A DNA stretch of 44,822 nt from Candidatus Sulfopaludibacter sp. SbA4 (GTDB lineage: Bacteria > Acidobacteriota > Terriglobia > Bryobacterales > Bryobacteraceae), in assembly GCA_900290305.1 (NCBI GenBank), contig OMOG01000118.1, forward strand, positions 1 to 44,822, given 5' to 3'. A program made the position numbers and the translations under genes. How positions within the stretch are numbered: position 1 is the first letter of the stretch; the number at the start of each line of letters is the position of its first letter. The notes under the pieces were generated by a model that was not told the DNA's origin, searched no databases, and saw only the letters and a program-made list of their open reading frames with translations. Shown here piece after piece: positions 16,854 to 25,804 of the stretch.

Positions 16854-18902
16854 CTACCAAACCCGGCAAGCCGGCACATGCACCATCGGAGCATCCTGCC
16901 TGCACGCGAAGGCCTTCTGAAACTCCGGCATGTTGGAGAGCGGCCGGTTCACGCGAAACCGCGGCAGCGAGTGCGGATTGGTGATCACCTGGTTGCGCGC
17001 CGCCTCCGGACGAATGTCCTCGCACCAACTGAAGGCGAACGACAGGAAGAATCGCTGCCGCGCCGTGAGGCCGTCGGACTCCGGCGTGTCGAGCGACTTG
17101 CCTTGCGCCTTGTAGATATTCTCGAGCGCCAGCAGGGCGAGATGGATTCCGCCGTTGTCGGCGGTGTCCTCGCCGGCGGTCAACTCCCCCTTCTGCTTCA
17201 CCCCGTACTCGGGGATCTCCTGCGAATACTGATCGACGATGCACTTGTCCTTCTCGTCGTAGCGCTTGGCGTCTTCCGAAGTCCACCAGTCGCGGAGGTT
17301 GCCTTTCTCGTCGAACTTGCGTCCCTGGTCGTCGAAGCCGTGGATGGCCTCGTGCCCGATCACCATGCCGATGGCGCCGAAGTTGGCCGCATCGTCCTGC
17401 TTCCCGCCGAAGAACGGAAGCTGCATGATCCCGGCGGGAAAGTTGATGGTATTCATCTGCGGGTCTTCGTAAGCGTTGATGGTGGGCGGAGTCATGCCCC
17501 ACTCCTGGCGGTCCACCGGCTTGCCGATTTTGTCGATCTGCCGTTGTACCTCGAAAGCCACAGCGGAATTCAGATTCGCCAGCAGGTTGCCGGGCGTCAC
17601 TTTGACCGAGCTGTAGTCCCGCCATTTATCGGGATAGCCGATCTTCTGCAAGGTCGAGTCCTGCTTGACGAGCGCCTGCTTCTTGGTCTGGTCGCCCATC
17701 CAGTCCAACTGCCGGATCTCCTCGGAGAGCGCCTGGCGGATCTGGCCAACCAGTTGGTTGGCGCGCTGCTTGCTTTCGGGCGGAAACGCGATGTTCACGT
17801 AAGCCTGGCCCAGCGCCTCGCCCAGCCACTGGTCCGCCGACCCGACGCAGCGCCGCCAGAGGGGAAGCATCTGGGGCGTGCCGGACAAGGCGGTCCCGAA
17901 AAAGTCGAAGTTCGCCTGGTCGAAGTCGTTGCCCAGGTACGACGCCGCGCGGCGCACCATCCACCAGCGCAAGTACGCGCGCCAATCTTCCACCGGCCGC
18001 GTCTTGATCTGCTGCTCCATGGCATCGAGGAAGCCGGGAGTGCTCACGATGTAGAACGGCACCGCCGGGGCGCCCATGCGCTTCAGGTAGTCGTCCCAGT
18101 TGAAATCGGGTGTGGCTGCCTTGATTTGCTGCAACGTGCGCTTGTTGTAGACCTTGACGGGGTCGCGCCGGGTCACGTTGTCCATGGAAGCCTTGGCGAA
18201 TGCCGTTTCCATTTCCATGACGGTTTTGGCGGCGGCCGCGGCGGTCCCGGCGGAGTCGCCCGCGAGCTCGAGCATTTTCTGCACGTGTTTGAGGTACTTC
18301 GCCCGCGTATCCTTGAACTGATCGGTAGTACCGAGATAGTAGTCGATCGAAGGAAGCGCCATGCCGCCCTGGTCGATGCCGGCCACCATCTTCGACGAAT
18401 CCTCGAGATCCTGTTGCGGACCGAAACCGAAGAGCGGCGACTTCGCGGAGTTGTCATCGCTTACCCAGGACTCCGGGAAATTCAGGTGCAGGTAAGCCAC
18501 CACCCGGGCCAGGTCGCTCCTGGACTTCAGCCCGGCAATCGCGGCGAGGTGAGGCTGAAGCCACGCCTTTCCATTGGCGTTGCGCCCGGATTCATCCATG
18601 CAGCTCTTCCAGAAGTCGCCGATCTGTCGCTCGCTGCCCTTGGCCTGCTTGTCGGCGGCGGCCTTCTCCATCGCGTTCTTCAGGATCGTCTGGTTGTAGA
18701 GATAGAGAGGAAGCGCCACGCTGGTGGACGGCATGTCGGATGGGATGGGATGCGCCGCCACCCATTTCGAGCAGGTGTACTGGTAGAAATCCACGCAGGC
18801 ATCCTTGGATTTGTCGATGAGCGATGGGTCGAACTTCTCGAGCGTGGGCAGTTGAGCGAAAGCGGAAGCGCACAGAAGTAAGAGGAGGACAGAGCGTCGC
18901 AT
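16854..18902 (-). CDS. M13-family zinc metallopeptidase (neprilysin/PepO-like)
   Basis: 682 residues, the usual length for bacterial M13 peptidases. The signal peptide is MRRSVLLLLLCASAFA. The zinc site is complete: GHEAIHGFDD (HExxH at H517) and GEDTADNGG (about 577-585; family form GExxAD), with the third ligand Glu there. The substrate-binding NAYxxP-like element is NAYEDPQMNTINFPAGI, and the conserved C-terminal CRVW (CxxW) is intact. M13 enzymes cleave oligopeptides in the periplasm or outside the cell. Its start lies only 17 bp from the start of a divergent small gene at 18920, so both promoters must overlap coding sequence. The downstream glycosyltransferase-like gene follows after 2 bp. 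Confidence 0.95.
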   Translation of the reverse strand: MRRSVLLLLLCASAFAQLPTLEKFDPSLIDKSKDACVDFYQYTCSKWVAAHPIPSDMPSTSVALPLYLYNQTILKNAMEKAAADKQAKGSERQIGDFWKSCMDESGRNANGKAWLQPHLAAIAGLKSRSDLARVVAYLHLNFPESWVSDDNSAKSPLFGFGPQQDLEDSSKMVAGIDQGGMALPSIDYYLGTTDQFKDTRAKYLKHVQKMLELAGDSAGTAAAAAKTVMEMETAFAKASMDNVTRRDPVKVYNKRTLQQIKAATPDFNWDDYLKRMGAPAVPFYIVSTPGFLDAMEQQIKTRPVEDWRAYLRWWMVRRAASYLGNDFDQANFDFFGTALSGTPQMLPLWRRCVGSADQWLGEALGQAYVNIAFPPESKQRANQLVGQIRQALSEEIRQLDWMGDQTKKQALVKQDSTLQKIGYPDKWRDYSSVKVTPGNLLANLNSAVAFEVQRQIDKIGKPVDRQEWGMTPPTINAYEDPQMNTINFPAGIMQLPFFGGKQDDAANFGAIGMVIGHEAIHGFDDQGRKFDEKGNLRDWWTSEDAKRYDEKDKCIVDQYSQEIPEYGVKQKGELTAGEDTADNGGIHLALLALENIYKAQGKSLDTPESDGLTARQRFFLSFAFSWCEDIRPEAARNQVITNPHSLPRFRVNRPLSNMPEFQKAFACRQDAPMVHVPACRVW

Positions 18903-18919
18903 AAAGATATGATAGGCGA

Positions 18920-19180
18920 ATGAACTGGAACGACGCAGCCGAAGATCTTCTCAACCAGGTGCTGGCGCAGACGCCGCGGCCGGTGCGGGAGGCCACCGAA
19001 GCGCAACTGCGCGGCACGGCGGAAGCCCTCGCGGAGGAGGATGGCAAGAATCGCGTGGGCGTGGAAACGGTCATCGCGGCGTGGGTGAGGAGCACGCCCG
19101 AGACCGTGCGCGCCGACCTGCCGAGACAGATGGAGCGGTTCGGGCTGGATCCCGACGAGTACCGGCACCTGCTGGAGTGA
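18920..19180 (+). CDS. Small PCP_red-like protein
   Basis: 86 residues. MNWNDAAEDLLNQVLAQTPR followed by VREATEAQLRGTAEALAEED and VGVETVIAAW resembles the small helical PCP_red domain: W-x-x-x-A near the start, P-x-x-V-R, then a helix ending before a conserved Val. This domain occurs as a tail in protochlorophyllide reductase and nitrogenase-like proteins and as a stand-alone protein in many non-photosynthetic bacteria. Function alone is unknown. The C-terminal part (LPRQMERFGLDPDEYRHLLE) is helical. It is divergent from the M13 peptidase gene with 17 bp between starts. Confidence 0.55.
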   Translation: MNWNDAAEDLLNQVLAQTPRPVREATEAQLRGTAEALAEEDGKNRVGVETVIAAWVRSTPETVRADLPRQMERFGLDPDEYRHLLE

Positions 19181-19196
19181 CCGGCCGCAAGCCGAT

Positions 19197-19334
19197 GTGG
19201 CGCAGGCACTCGTGCCTGCCGTGTCGAGACTCGTCTCGACACCTCTTCGCGGCTGTCACACACTGTCGAAGCCAAGCGTCGGCATGAGTGCCCGACCCAG
19301 AGGGTACCCCGGCAGGCACGAGTGCCTGCGCCAC
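19197..19334. repeat. Palindrome cluster with perfect 25-bp terminal inverted repeats
   Basis: 19197-19221 and 19310-19334 are exact reverse complements over 25 bp. Each end is itself a near-perfect hairpin (GCAGGCAC-TC-GTGCCTGC). Between them are a perfect 9-bp hairpin (GTGTCGAGA-CTCG-TCTCGACAC, 19221-19242) and an imperfect palindrome around GTCGGCATGAGTGCCCGAC. The 138-bp unit fills the gap between two convergent genes and ends 6 bp before the ABC ATPase stop codon. No coding capacity. It resembles BIME/REP clusters or a MITE. Confidence 0.9.
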
Positions 19335-19339
19335 GGCAC

Positions 19340-20128
19340 CTACAGAACGTGGTAGTAGCCGGCGCGGTTCAGCACTTCGACCGGAAGTCCGAACAGCGCG
19401 CTGAGCGGGCCGGCCTGCAGGACCTGATCTTTGGGGCCGTCGCAGTACACGCGGCCGGCGCGGAACAGGGCGACGCGGCGCATCTCCGGGATGATGTCCG
19501 GCAGGTGGTGCGTAACCATGATGATGCTGATGCCGCCGGCGGCCAGCTTGCGCAGCATCTCGCGAAGCTCATGGGTGGCATGCAGGTCGAGGCTGGTGGT
19601 GGGCTCGTCGAGCACCAGGGCCTGCGGGTCATGCACCAGCGCTCGGCCAATCAGGATGCGGCGCGCCTCGCCGGACGACATCTCGTTGGTGTTGCGGTCC
19701 GCCAGGTGCCCGATTTCGAGCAGGTCCATGACCTCGCGCGCCTTCCGTTCCATCTCCGGGGTGACCTCGTGATTGGGCCAGATGCCCACGCTGCCGAAGA
19801 ATCCCGAGAGCACGATCTCGTAGCCGGAGTAGTCTCGGGTACACATCTGCATCCAGTCGTTGGAGACCAGGCCAAGATGATTGCGCAGGTCGAACAGGTG
19901 CCAGCGGTCGCGGCCGAGTATGCGGAGCGACCAGGGCTCGGGCTTGAGCCGCGGATACAGCTCGCGCGAGATGAGCTTGATGAGGGTGGATTTGCCCGAC
20001 CCGTTGGGGCCGAGGATGGCGATGTGCTCGCCTTGCGCGATGGAAAGAGTGACGCCATCCAGCACCACGCGGTCGCCGCGCTGCACGGTGACGTTCTGAA
20101 AGTCAATCAGGGGGACGGGTGGGACCAA
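19340..20128 (-). CDS. ABC transporter ATP-binding protein
   Basis: 262 residues. Walker A GPNGSGKST (40-48), Q-loop region near LGLVSNDWMQ, signature MSSGEARRILIGRAL (a variant of LSGGQ), Walker B ALVLDEPTTSLD and H-loop VTHH are all present. The overall form resembles the ModF/iron-complex branch of ATPases rather than lipoprotein or multidrug exporters. No permease or binding protein is adjacent, so it is an orphan whose partner is unknown. It acts at the cytoplasmic face of the membrane or in a non-transport role. The start at 20128 precedes LIDFQNVTVQRGDRVVLDGV with normal spacing. The amidohydrolase gene ends 12 bp upstream on the same strand, suggesting one transcript. Confidence 0.9.
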   Translation of the reverse strand: MVPPVPLIDFQNVTVQRGDRVVLDGVTLSIAQGEHIAILGPNGSGKSTLIKLISRELYPRLKPEPWSLRILGRDRWHLFDLRNHLGLVSNDWMQMCTRDYSGYEIVLSGFFGSVGIWPNHEVTPEMERKAREVMDLLEIGHLADRNTNEMSSGEARRILIGRALVHDPQALVLDEPTTSLDLHATHELREMLRKLAAGGISIIMVTHHLPDIIPEMRRVALFRAGRVYCDGPKDQVLQAGPLSALFGLPVEVLNRAGYYHVL

Positions 20129-20140
20129 GGAACTATTCTT

Positions 20141-21844
20141 TCACGACCGGTAGACCGTTGAGCCACCCACCACGGTGCGAACAATCTGGATGTCCTTGAT
20201 TTTGCCTTTGTCCACCGTGAAAAGATCGTCCGACAGCACGACGAAGTCCGCCAGTTTGCCCGGTGCGATCGATCCTTTGATGGCTTCCTCATGTGAGTTG
20301 TAAGCGCCGTTGATGGTATTCACGCGCAGCGCCTCGTCCACACTGATCCGCTGGTTAGCTCCCCAGGTCTTTCCGTCCCAACCGGTGCGTGTCACCATTC
20401 CCTGAATGGCCATGCGCGGGTCGAACGGTCCGGGGCTGAAGTCAGATCCCGCCGCCACCGGAATTCCGGCGTCGAGGAAACTGCGGTAGGCCATCGACCG
20501 CTTCATGAGATCTTCGCCAAAGAATTTGAACTTGTCGGAGTTGTAATAGGCATACGACGTGAAGGCCGCGGGGACCACGCCGGCCGCCTTGATGCGCCGC
20601 ACCAGATCGTCGTTGATCAGGGTGCAATGGGTGATCTTGGGGCGCGCGTCGGCCCGCGGAAAGAGCCGCTGCGCGCGCTCCACCGCGGTTAGCACCATGT
20701 CGATGGCGACATCGCCATTGGCGTGGCAGTTCACCTGAATGCCCGCCCGATGCACCCGTTCGATCCATGCGTTCAGGTCGTCCTGCGTCTCCGTGACGTT
20801 GCCCTTGTACGGCGGCACGACGCCAGGATACGGCGTGCTGAGCGCCATGGTGCGTTCGGAGAACGATCCGTCGACCGTGTGCTCGGAGGTGGCGCCCAAG
20901 CGGATCCACTCGTCGCCGAAACCGGTCATGATGCCGCCCGAGATCATCGCCTCCAGCACCTTGCCGCTGGACTCGTAGCTCACCCGGTGCAGGAGCTCTC
21001 CGCGCGCGCGCACCTGCTGCAGGGCTGCCAGATTGCCGCCTTCGTGGTGTACGCTGGTCACGCCATAACGCACGAACTGTTTGGAAATATACGCCAGCCC
21101 GTCGCGGTCGCGCTGCAGTCTCTGTTCGTCGGTAAACGCGGGCCGCTTGCCGACCCGGTTGACCGCGTTCATGGCCCGGTCGGTAACCCGGCCGTTGAGG
21201 TCGCCGTTGGCGTCGCGGTCGAACGTGCCACCGGGCGGATTGGGAGTGTTCCTGTTGATGTCCGCCATCTCCAGCGCCTTGCTGTTGTAGAACGCCGTGT
21301 GGCCCCCGCGATGATGGACGGCGACCGGGTGGTCTTTGGATACCTGGTCGAGGTCATGAACGTTCAACTGGCGATTGTCCTTCACCTTGGTGTCGTCGAA
21401 GAAATAGCCTTCCACCCAGGTACCCGGCGGTGTCTCGCGGGCTTTCGCGCGAAGTTTGTCCACAATGCTGGAGATGGTCACGAACTCGACCACGTAGGGG
21501 TTGCCGACCACTACGTCAAAGAGCAATGTGTTGCCTGGGGCGTGATTGTGGCAGTCGATGAACCCGGGCACAATGGTCATCTGCCGGCCGTCGAAGGTCT
21601 GGGTTCCCTTGCCGATGAGCGCCCGGATGTCGGCGCTGCTCCCGACAGCGGCGAACCGGCCGGCTGTAACGGCGAACGCCTCGGCCTTGGGTGCGCGTGA
21701 ATCCACCGTGTAGACTTTGGCGTTGAAGACGACGAGATCGGCGTTCGGCGCTTCGGCGCGCAGCCATGGCCCGCCGGCCACGCCGGCTATGCCGGCTCCG
21801 GCCAGGTTGATGAATCCTCTACGGCTGTGGAGGTGATTTGTCAT
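20141..21844 (-). CDS. Amidohydrolase (YtcJ-like), exported
   Basis: 567 residues from the ATG at 21844 (an in-frame ATG at 21853 is equally possible). The N-terminus MTNHLHSRRGFINLAGAGIA has a twin-arginine motif, so the protein is probably exported folded. The amidohydrolase TIM barrel is complete: GFIDCHNHAPG (metal ligands DxHxH), later His in VHHRGGH and NCHANGDVAI, and the final Asp in AAGSDFSPGPFDP. The composite-sandwich domain before it (VVFNAKVYTVDS) and after it (GKLADFVVLSDDLF) matches the YtcJ/Amidohydro_3 group, which hydrolyses N-substituted amides or formyl groups; the exact substrate is unknown. It lies 12 bp upstream of the ABC ATPase gene. Confidence 0.92.
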   Translation of the reverse strand: MTNHLHSRRGFINLAGAGIAGVAGGPWLRAEAPNADLVVFNAKVYTVDSRAPKAEAFAVTAGRFAAVGSSADIRALIGKGTQTFDGRQMTIVPGFIDCHNHAPGNTLLFDVVVGNPYVVEFVTISSIVDKLRAKARETPPGTWVEGYFFDDTKVKDNRQLNVHDLDQVSKDHPVAVHHRGGHTAFYNSKALEMADINRNTPNPPGGTFDRDANGDLNGRVTDRAMNAVNRVGKRPAFTDEQRLQRDRDGLAYISKQFVRYGVTSVHHEGGNLAALQQVRARGELLHRVSYESSGKVLEAMISGGIMTGFGDEWIRLGATSEHTVDGSFSERTMALSTPYPGVVPPYKGNVTETQDDLNAWIERVHRAGIQVNCHANGDVAIDMVLTAVERAQRLFPRADARPKITHCTLINDDLVRRIKAAGVVPAAFTSYAYYNSDKFKFFGEDLMKRSMAYRSFLDAGIPVAAGSDFSPGPFDPRMAIQGMVTRTGWDGKTWGANQRISVDEALRVNTINGAYNSHEEAIKGSIAPGKLADFVVLSDDLFTVDKGKIKDIQIVRTVVGGSTVYRS

Positions 21845-21942
21845 GTTCGCCATTCCAATCTTCGCCCGTGGCGGCGTGCGAGTTCCGGGAACCGAGAGCA
21901 CCGGGCGTGGAATAATTCTACCCCACCGGGCATAATCGGGAG

Positions 21943-22299
21943 ATGCCGGATGTCAAACTCACAGCTATCGACAGCAACGCGCTCCCGTGGGAGGAGCGTC
22001 CGAATGAGAAGATTGGCCGCTCGCTATATCGCAAAAACCTGATCGTGGATCCGGATACGGGCATGGAGGTCCGCCTGGTCCGCTACCCAGCCGGCATCGT
22101 CAACCCGTTGCACACGCATCCGTGCGCACACGGTATGTACGTCTTGGAGGGGACGCTGGCGACCCACGATGGTCAATACGGACCAGGGCATTTCGTCTGG
22201 TTCCCCGAAGGATCCCTAATGGAGCACGGCGCCACTGCGGAGCAGGATGTGACGGTCCTGTTCATCACCAACAAGCGCTTCGAGATCCACTACCAGTAG
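21943..22299 (+). CDS. Cupin-domain protein
   Basis: 118 residues, a single cupin barrel. Metal-binding residues are visible in HTHPCAHGMYVLEG (His-x-His and a third His, followed by the conserved Gly) and in SLMEHGA. The arrangement resembles ChrR-type cupins, which bind zinc and often sense oxidants, but the anti-sigma partner domain is absent. Cytoplasmic. The start is preceded by GGGAG 2 bp from the ATG, which is close for a ribosome-binding site; CATAAT lies just upstream. It is divergent from the amidohydrolase gene. Confidence 0.85.
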   Translation: MPDVKLTAIDSNALPWEERPNEKIGRSLYRKNLIVDPDTGMEVRLVRYPAGIVNPLHTHPCAHGMYVLEGTLATHDGQYGPGHFVWFPEGSLMEHGATAEQDVTVLFITNKRFEIHYQ

Positions 22300-22368
22300 C
22301 GCGTCCAGCTCAGTCCAGCCCTCCATTCGGAAGTCAGCGGATTTTTCAACTTTGCGACTCGAAGCGGG

Positions 22369-22408
22369 GCCGATTGCAAATCGGCCTGCAGGATAAAATC
22401 CTGCCCCA
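22369..22408 (+). repeat. Double-hairpin intergenic repeat, copy A (family R2)
   Basis: Two adjacent stems: GCCGAT-TGCAA-ATCGGC (22369-22385) and GCAGGAT-AAA-ATCCTGC (22388-22404), then CCCAC. The same second stem, spacing and CCCAC end recur at 28634-28673, where the first stem has changed on both arms together. It lies between the cupin and glycosidase genes. Confidence 0.8.
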
Positions 22409-22504
22409 CGATTCAGGACCAGTGGGTGCGGAAACGACGGCGGCCGGCTTCCGGTTCCGCGGGCCCGAATCCGGTATGCTGGCATTTAAGAGACGAGACT
22501 CCGG

Positions 22505-24872
22505 ATGGATATCAATCGGCGGGACTTTATCGTATTGCCGGGCGCCGTCATGGCGGAATCGCTGCTGGCGGAAGAGACGGCGGCGCCGTGGCACCAGAAG
22601 GCGCGGCGCGTGGGCCAGGTCAACATGACCGAGCGCGACGTGGTGGACATGAAGGTGGAGGAATGGGCCGACTATTGGGCCTCCGCCAAGGTGGACGCGG
22701 TGCTGGTCAGCGTCACCGGGATCGTGGCTTTCTATCCCAGCAAGGTGCCGTTCCACCGGCCGGGCCAGTACCTGGGCAACCGCGATTTCTTCGGCGAATG
22801 TTTCGCGGCGGCCAAGAAGCGCGGCATCCGCGTGGTCGCCCGCATGAGCCCCGATTTGAATTGGGAGGAGGCGGTGAGCGCGCATCCCGAGTGGTTCCAG
22901 AAGGACGCGCAGGGCAATCCGCAGCGCCACACGGAGGACCGGCGCCTCTTCCGCACCTGCATGTTCAGCACGTATTTCACCGACTACATGCCCGCCATCA
23001 TGCGCGAAATCAATTCGCGATACGACGTGGACGGCCATTACACCAACGGCTGGCCGCCGCTGGGACGCCTGCCGGTCTGTTACTGCGACCAGTGCAAGCG
23101 CCTGGCCCCGGCCGGCTCGCCCGAGTACTGGGAGCAGTTCAACGAGCGCGTTGTCTACCTGTGGAAGCTGTACGACGGCATCGCCAAGGAGAAGCGGGCG
23201 GACAGCCTGTTCTACGCCAACCTGGGCGGCGGCGTGCGCTGCACCGCGAATCTGAAACAGTTGGCCGAGGTGTGCCACTGGTTCAACTGCGACAACCAGG
23301 GCCGCGGCGGAGACGACACGCCCATCTGGGGCTGCACCTTGCAAGGGCGCGTGTGCCAGGCGACGATGAAAGGCCGCACCAGCACCAACGTCACGGGCAT
23401 GTGGTCCACCGGCGCGGTGCGGTGGCGCAACGCCGCGAAGTCTCCCGCGGAAGCCACCATGTGGTTCGACGAAACCGTGGCCAGCGGAATGGTGATCTGG
23501 TATTCGTTCATCGGCGCGCAGACGGGCATGGGGGGAAGACCGCCGCTGGCAGGCGCCGGGCCGCGACTACTTCAACTGGCTGGCGCGCCACGACCGGCAC
23601 TTCGTCAACCGGCGCACCATCGCCAACCTGGGCGTAGTGATGGGACAGCGCACGCACCTGTTCTACCGGCCGCCGGGGAACGCCACCGCGCAGCAGTATC
23701 TCGACGCGCTCTACTGCGCGCTGCTCGAAGGCCGGTTCCTCTTCGATTTCGTACACGAGGACGACCTGGGCGCCGAGAGCCTGAAGAAATACTCCGCGCT
23801 GCTGCTGCCCAACATCGCGCTGCTGAGCGACGAGCAGTGCCGCCAGTTGCGCACCTATGTGGATGCGGGCGGCTCGCTGCTGGCCACCTTCGAGACCAGC
23901 CTGTACGACGAACGGAATCGAAGGCGCGCGGAGTTCGGGCTGGCGGACGTGTTCGGCATTCAGAAGGCCGGCGAAATACAGGGCACGGTGGGCAACGCGT
24001 ACTACGCGCGCATCGAGAAGCCGCACGAGATCGTGAGCGGCTTCACCAACACCAACTGGCTGCCGGGCGCGGAATACCGCGTGCCGGTGAAGCCGGTGGA
24101 GGGCGCGGTGCTGACGGTGGTGCCGGGATTCGTGGCCTACCCGCCGGAGCTTTCGTATCCGCCCACGCCGCACACGGATGAGCCTGCGGTCGTGCTGCGC
24201 GAGAAAGGCCGGAGCCGGCTGGTGTATTTCCCGGGAGACGTGGAGCGCACCATGTGGCGGTCGGGACATACGGACCTGAGCCGGCTGATCCAGAACTCGG
24301 TGCGCTGGGTGCTGCGCGGAGAACGGCCGGTGAGCGTGGAGGGGCAGGGCGCGATCGAGGTGTTTGCCTGGGAGACCGACATCCTGATGGCCGGCCGCAT
24401 CGCCGAAGAGAAGTACATGCACCACATGACCACCGGCGCGGGCAACGATATCGAGCGCGCCACGGACCTGGCACGCAAGATGGTTTGCGAGTGGGGCATG
24501 AGCGAGCTGGGACCGCTGAGCTTCGGCAAGAAAGAAGAGCAGGTTTTTCTCGGCCGCGAGATCGCGCAGCACCGCGACTACAGCGAGGAGACCGCCATCC
24601 GCATCGACGAGCAGGTGAAGAAGCTGGTCGAGGGCGGCTATGCCACCGCGGCCGAAATCATCGCGAAGCATTCCGAAGCGCTCGTGAAGATTGCCGAGGC
24701 GCTGCTGGAACGCGAGATTCTGGATGGCAACGAGGTGATGCAGATCGTCTCCGGCCAACAACTGCCGCCGGTGCCCCCCGTTACCGAAGATCACACACAA
24801 CAGGTCTTCCTGCCCGAGAGCGGCCGCCGCTTGCCGAAATTGTCGGATGGCGAGCGCCCGCAGACGGCGTAG
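22505..24872 (+). pseudogene. GHL6-like glycosidase, frameshifted, fused to FtsH C-terminal segment
   Basis: A coherent protein is obtained only by removing one G from the run of six at 23530-23535. Frame 2 is used from 22505 up to there (MGG..), and frame 0 continues with [20 protein letters not shown]. The corrected product would be about 788 residues. The N-terminus MDINRRDFIVLPGAVMAESL is a Tat-like signal. Residues 30-340 match the hypothetical glycosyl hydrolase 6 type of TIM barrel (DAVLVSVTGIVAFYPSKVPF; RYDVDGHYTNGW); the next 250 residues resemble a beta-galactosidase trimerisation/ThuA-like domain ([20 protein letters not shown]). At 24381 it passes in frame from FAWETD into [20 protein letters not shown], which is FtsH (see next entry). 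Whether the G is a real mutation or a sequencing error cannot be told here. Confidence 0.8.
24381..24872 (+). other. FtsH (M41) C-terminal segment grafted onto the glycosidase ORF
   Basis: From [10 protein letters not shown] onward the sequence is plain Fts[59 protein letters not shown], then [12 protein letters not shown] and an FtsH-like disordered tail. The Asp in GAGND is the third zinc ligand of FtsH, but the HExxH helix and the AAA+ ATPase domain are absent, so this segment cannot be an active protease. The fusion is in frame. It would add about 160 residues to the C-terminus of an exported protein. Confidence 0.85.
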
Positions 24873-24908
24873 GGCCCCACCAAGTGATGTCGTACTCTTG
24901 CTGGGAAG

Positions 24909-24966
24909 ACCACCCCCTTACGATCGTGGCTCCGATCGAACAGAGCCACGACCGTAAGGGAGTGGT
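24909..24966. repeat. Long imperfect inverted repeat (family R4)
   Basis: 24909-24932 pairs with 24943-24966 at 22 of 24 positions around a 10-base loop (CGATCGAACA). The right arm (GAGCCACGACCGTAAGGGAG) closely resembles GAGCCGCGACCGTGAGGAG at about 32069-32087. It ends 22 bp before the SCO-like gene, so it may terminate upstream transcription or fold in the leader. Confidence 0.8.
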
Positions 24967-24988
24967 TTCACATGGTCAGAGATATTCA

Positions 24989-25804
24989 ATGCGCTGCAAG
25001 TACCTCTTCGGGCTTCTCGCTGTCGCGGCCTTCGCCGCCAAGTCCTACCCGGTCGATGGAATCGTGGTCGCGGTCGACCCCACGGCGCGCACCATGCTGG
25101 TCTCGCACCGGCCCATCGGCAAATACATGGGCGCCATGGTGATGCCGTTTCGCGTGGAGGACGCCGCTCAGTTGACGGGCCTCTATCCCGGGGTTCGCAT
25201 TCAGTTCGACCTGGTGGTCGGCAAGGATCGCTCCGTGGCGCGAAACGTGCGCAGGTCCGGCCGCGCGGACGCGGAGATTCCGCCGCCCAAGGAGAAGCTC
25301 AAGATCGGCGATCGGGTGGGGGATTTCCGGCTGACCGACCAGGAAGGCCGTGAGGTGCGGCTCGGCCAGCTCCGCGGCAAGGTGTTGGCGGTCGACTTCC
25401 TCTACACGCGATGCCCGCTGCCCGACGTCTGCCCGCGCCTCGCGGCGAATTTCGCGGCGTTGCAGCGCCGCTTCCAGCAGGCATTGGGCAAGGACCTCAT
25501 GCTGCTCTCGGTCACCGTGGACCCGGACTACGATACGCCGGCGGTCCTGGCCGATTACGCGAAGCGTTGGGGAGCCGAGAGCCGCGGCTGGCGGTTCCTG
25601 ACCGGCCCTGAAATAACGGACGTCGGCCAACTCGCGGCCGAGCTGGGTGAAGTATATTGGACAGACGAGGGCTCGATCGGCCATAATTCGATGACGTCGG
25701 TGATTAGCCGCCAGGGGCGGCTGGTTGCCGCGGTCGATGGGACCGGGTACCGGGTGGATCAACTCGCGAGTCTGATCGCGCGAGCGTTGGAGGAGGGGAA
25801 ATGA
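24989..25804 (+). CDS. SCO1/SenC-family copper protein with N-terminal CusF-like domain
   Basis: 271 residues from the ATG at 24989; the longer open frame upstream is out of phase with the glycosidase gene. Signal sequence MRCKYLFGLLAVAAFAAKSY. Residues 22-90 look like a CusF/copper-binding barrel (SHRPIGKYMGAMVMPF, with H40 and Met50/Met52 in the usual MxM place). Residues 105-270 are a SCO/thioredoxin-like domain with CPLPDVC (C142, C148; a CxxxxxC variant seen in this branch) and the copper-ligand His in GHNSM (H232). SCO proteins deliver copper to the CuA site of oxidases or act as thiol-disulfide enzymes in the periplasm. The stop overlaps the next gene by 4 bp. Confidence 0.9.
   Translation: MRCKYLFGLLAVAAFAAKSYPVDGIVVAVDPTARTMLVSHRPIGKYMGAMVMPFRVEDAAQLTGLYPGVRIQFDLVVGKDRSVARNVRRSGRADAEIPPPKEKLKIGDRVGDFRLTDQEGREVRLGQLRGKVLAVDFLYTRCPLPDVCPRLAANFAALQRRFQQALGKDLMLLSVTVDPDYDTPAVLADYAKRWGAESRGWRFLTGPEITDVGQLAAELGEVYWTDEGSIGHNSMTSVISRQGRLVAAVDGTGYRVDQLASLIARALEEGK

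Noticed and set aside
16852-17625. 258-residue extension of the membrane transferase
   Set aside because: Lies wholly within the peptidase gene in another frame; the true ATG at 16851 precedes TM1.
16878-18881. A 667-codon open frame antisense to the M13 peptidase
   Set aside because: No domain, His/Arg/Leu-rich shadow of a clear peptidase with intact zinc site.
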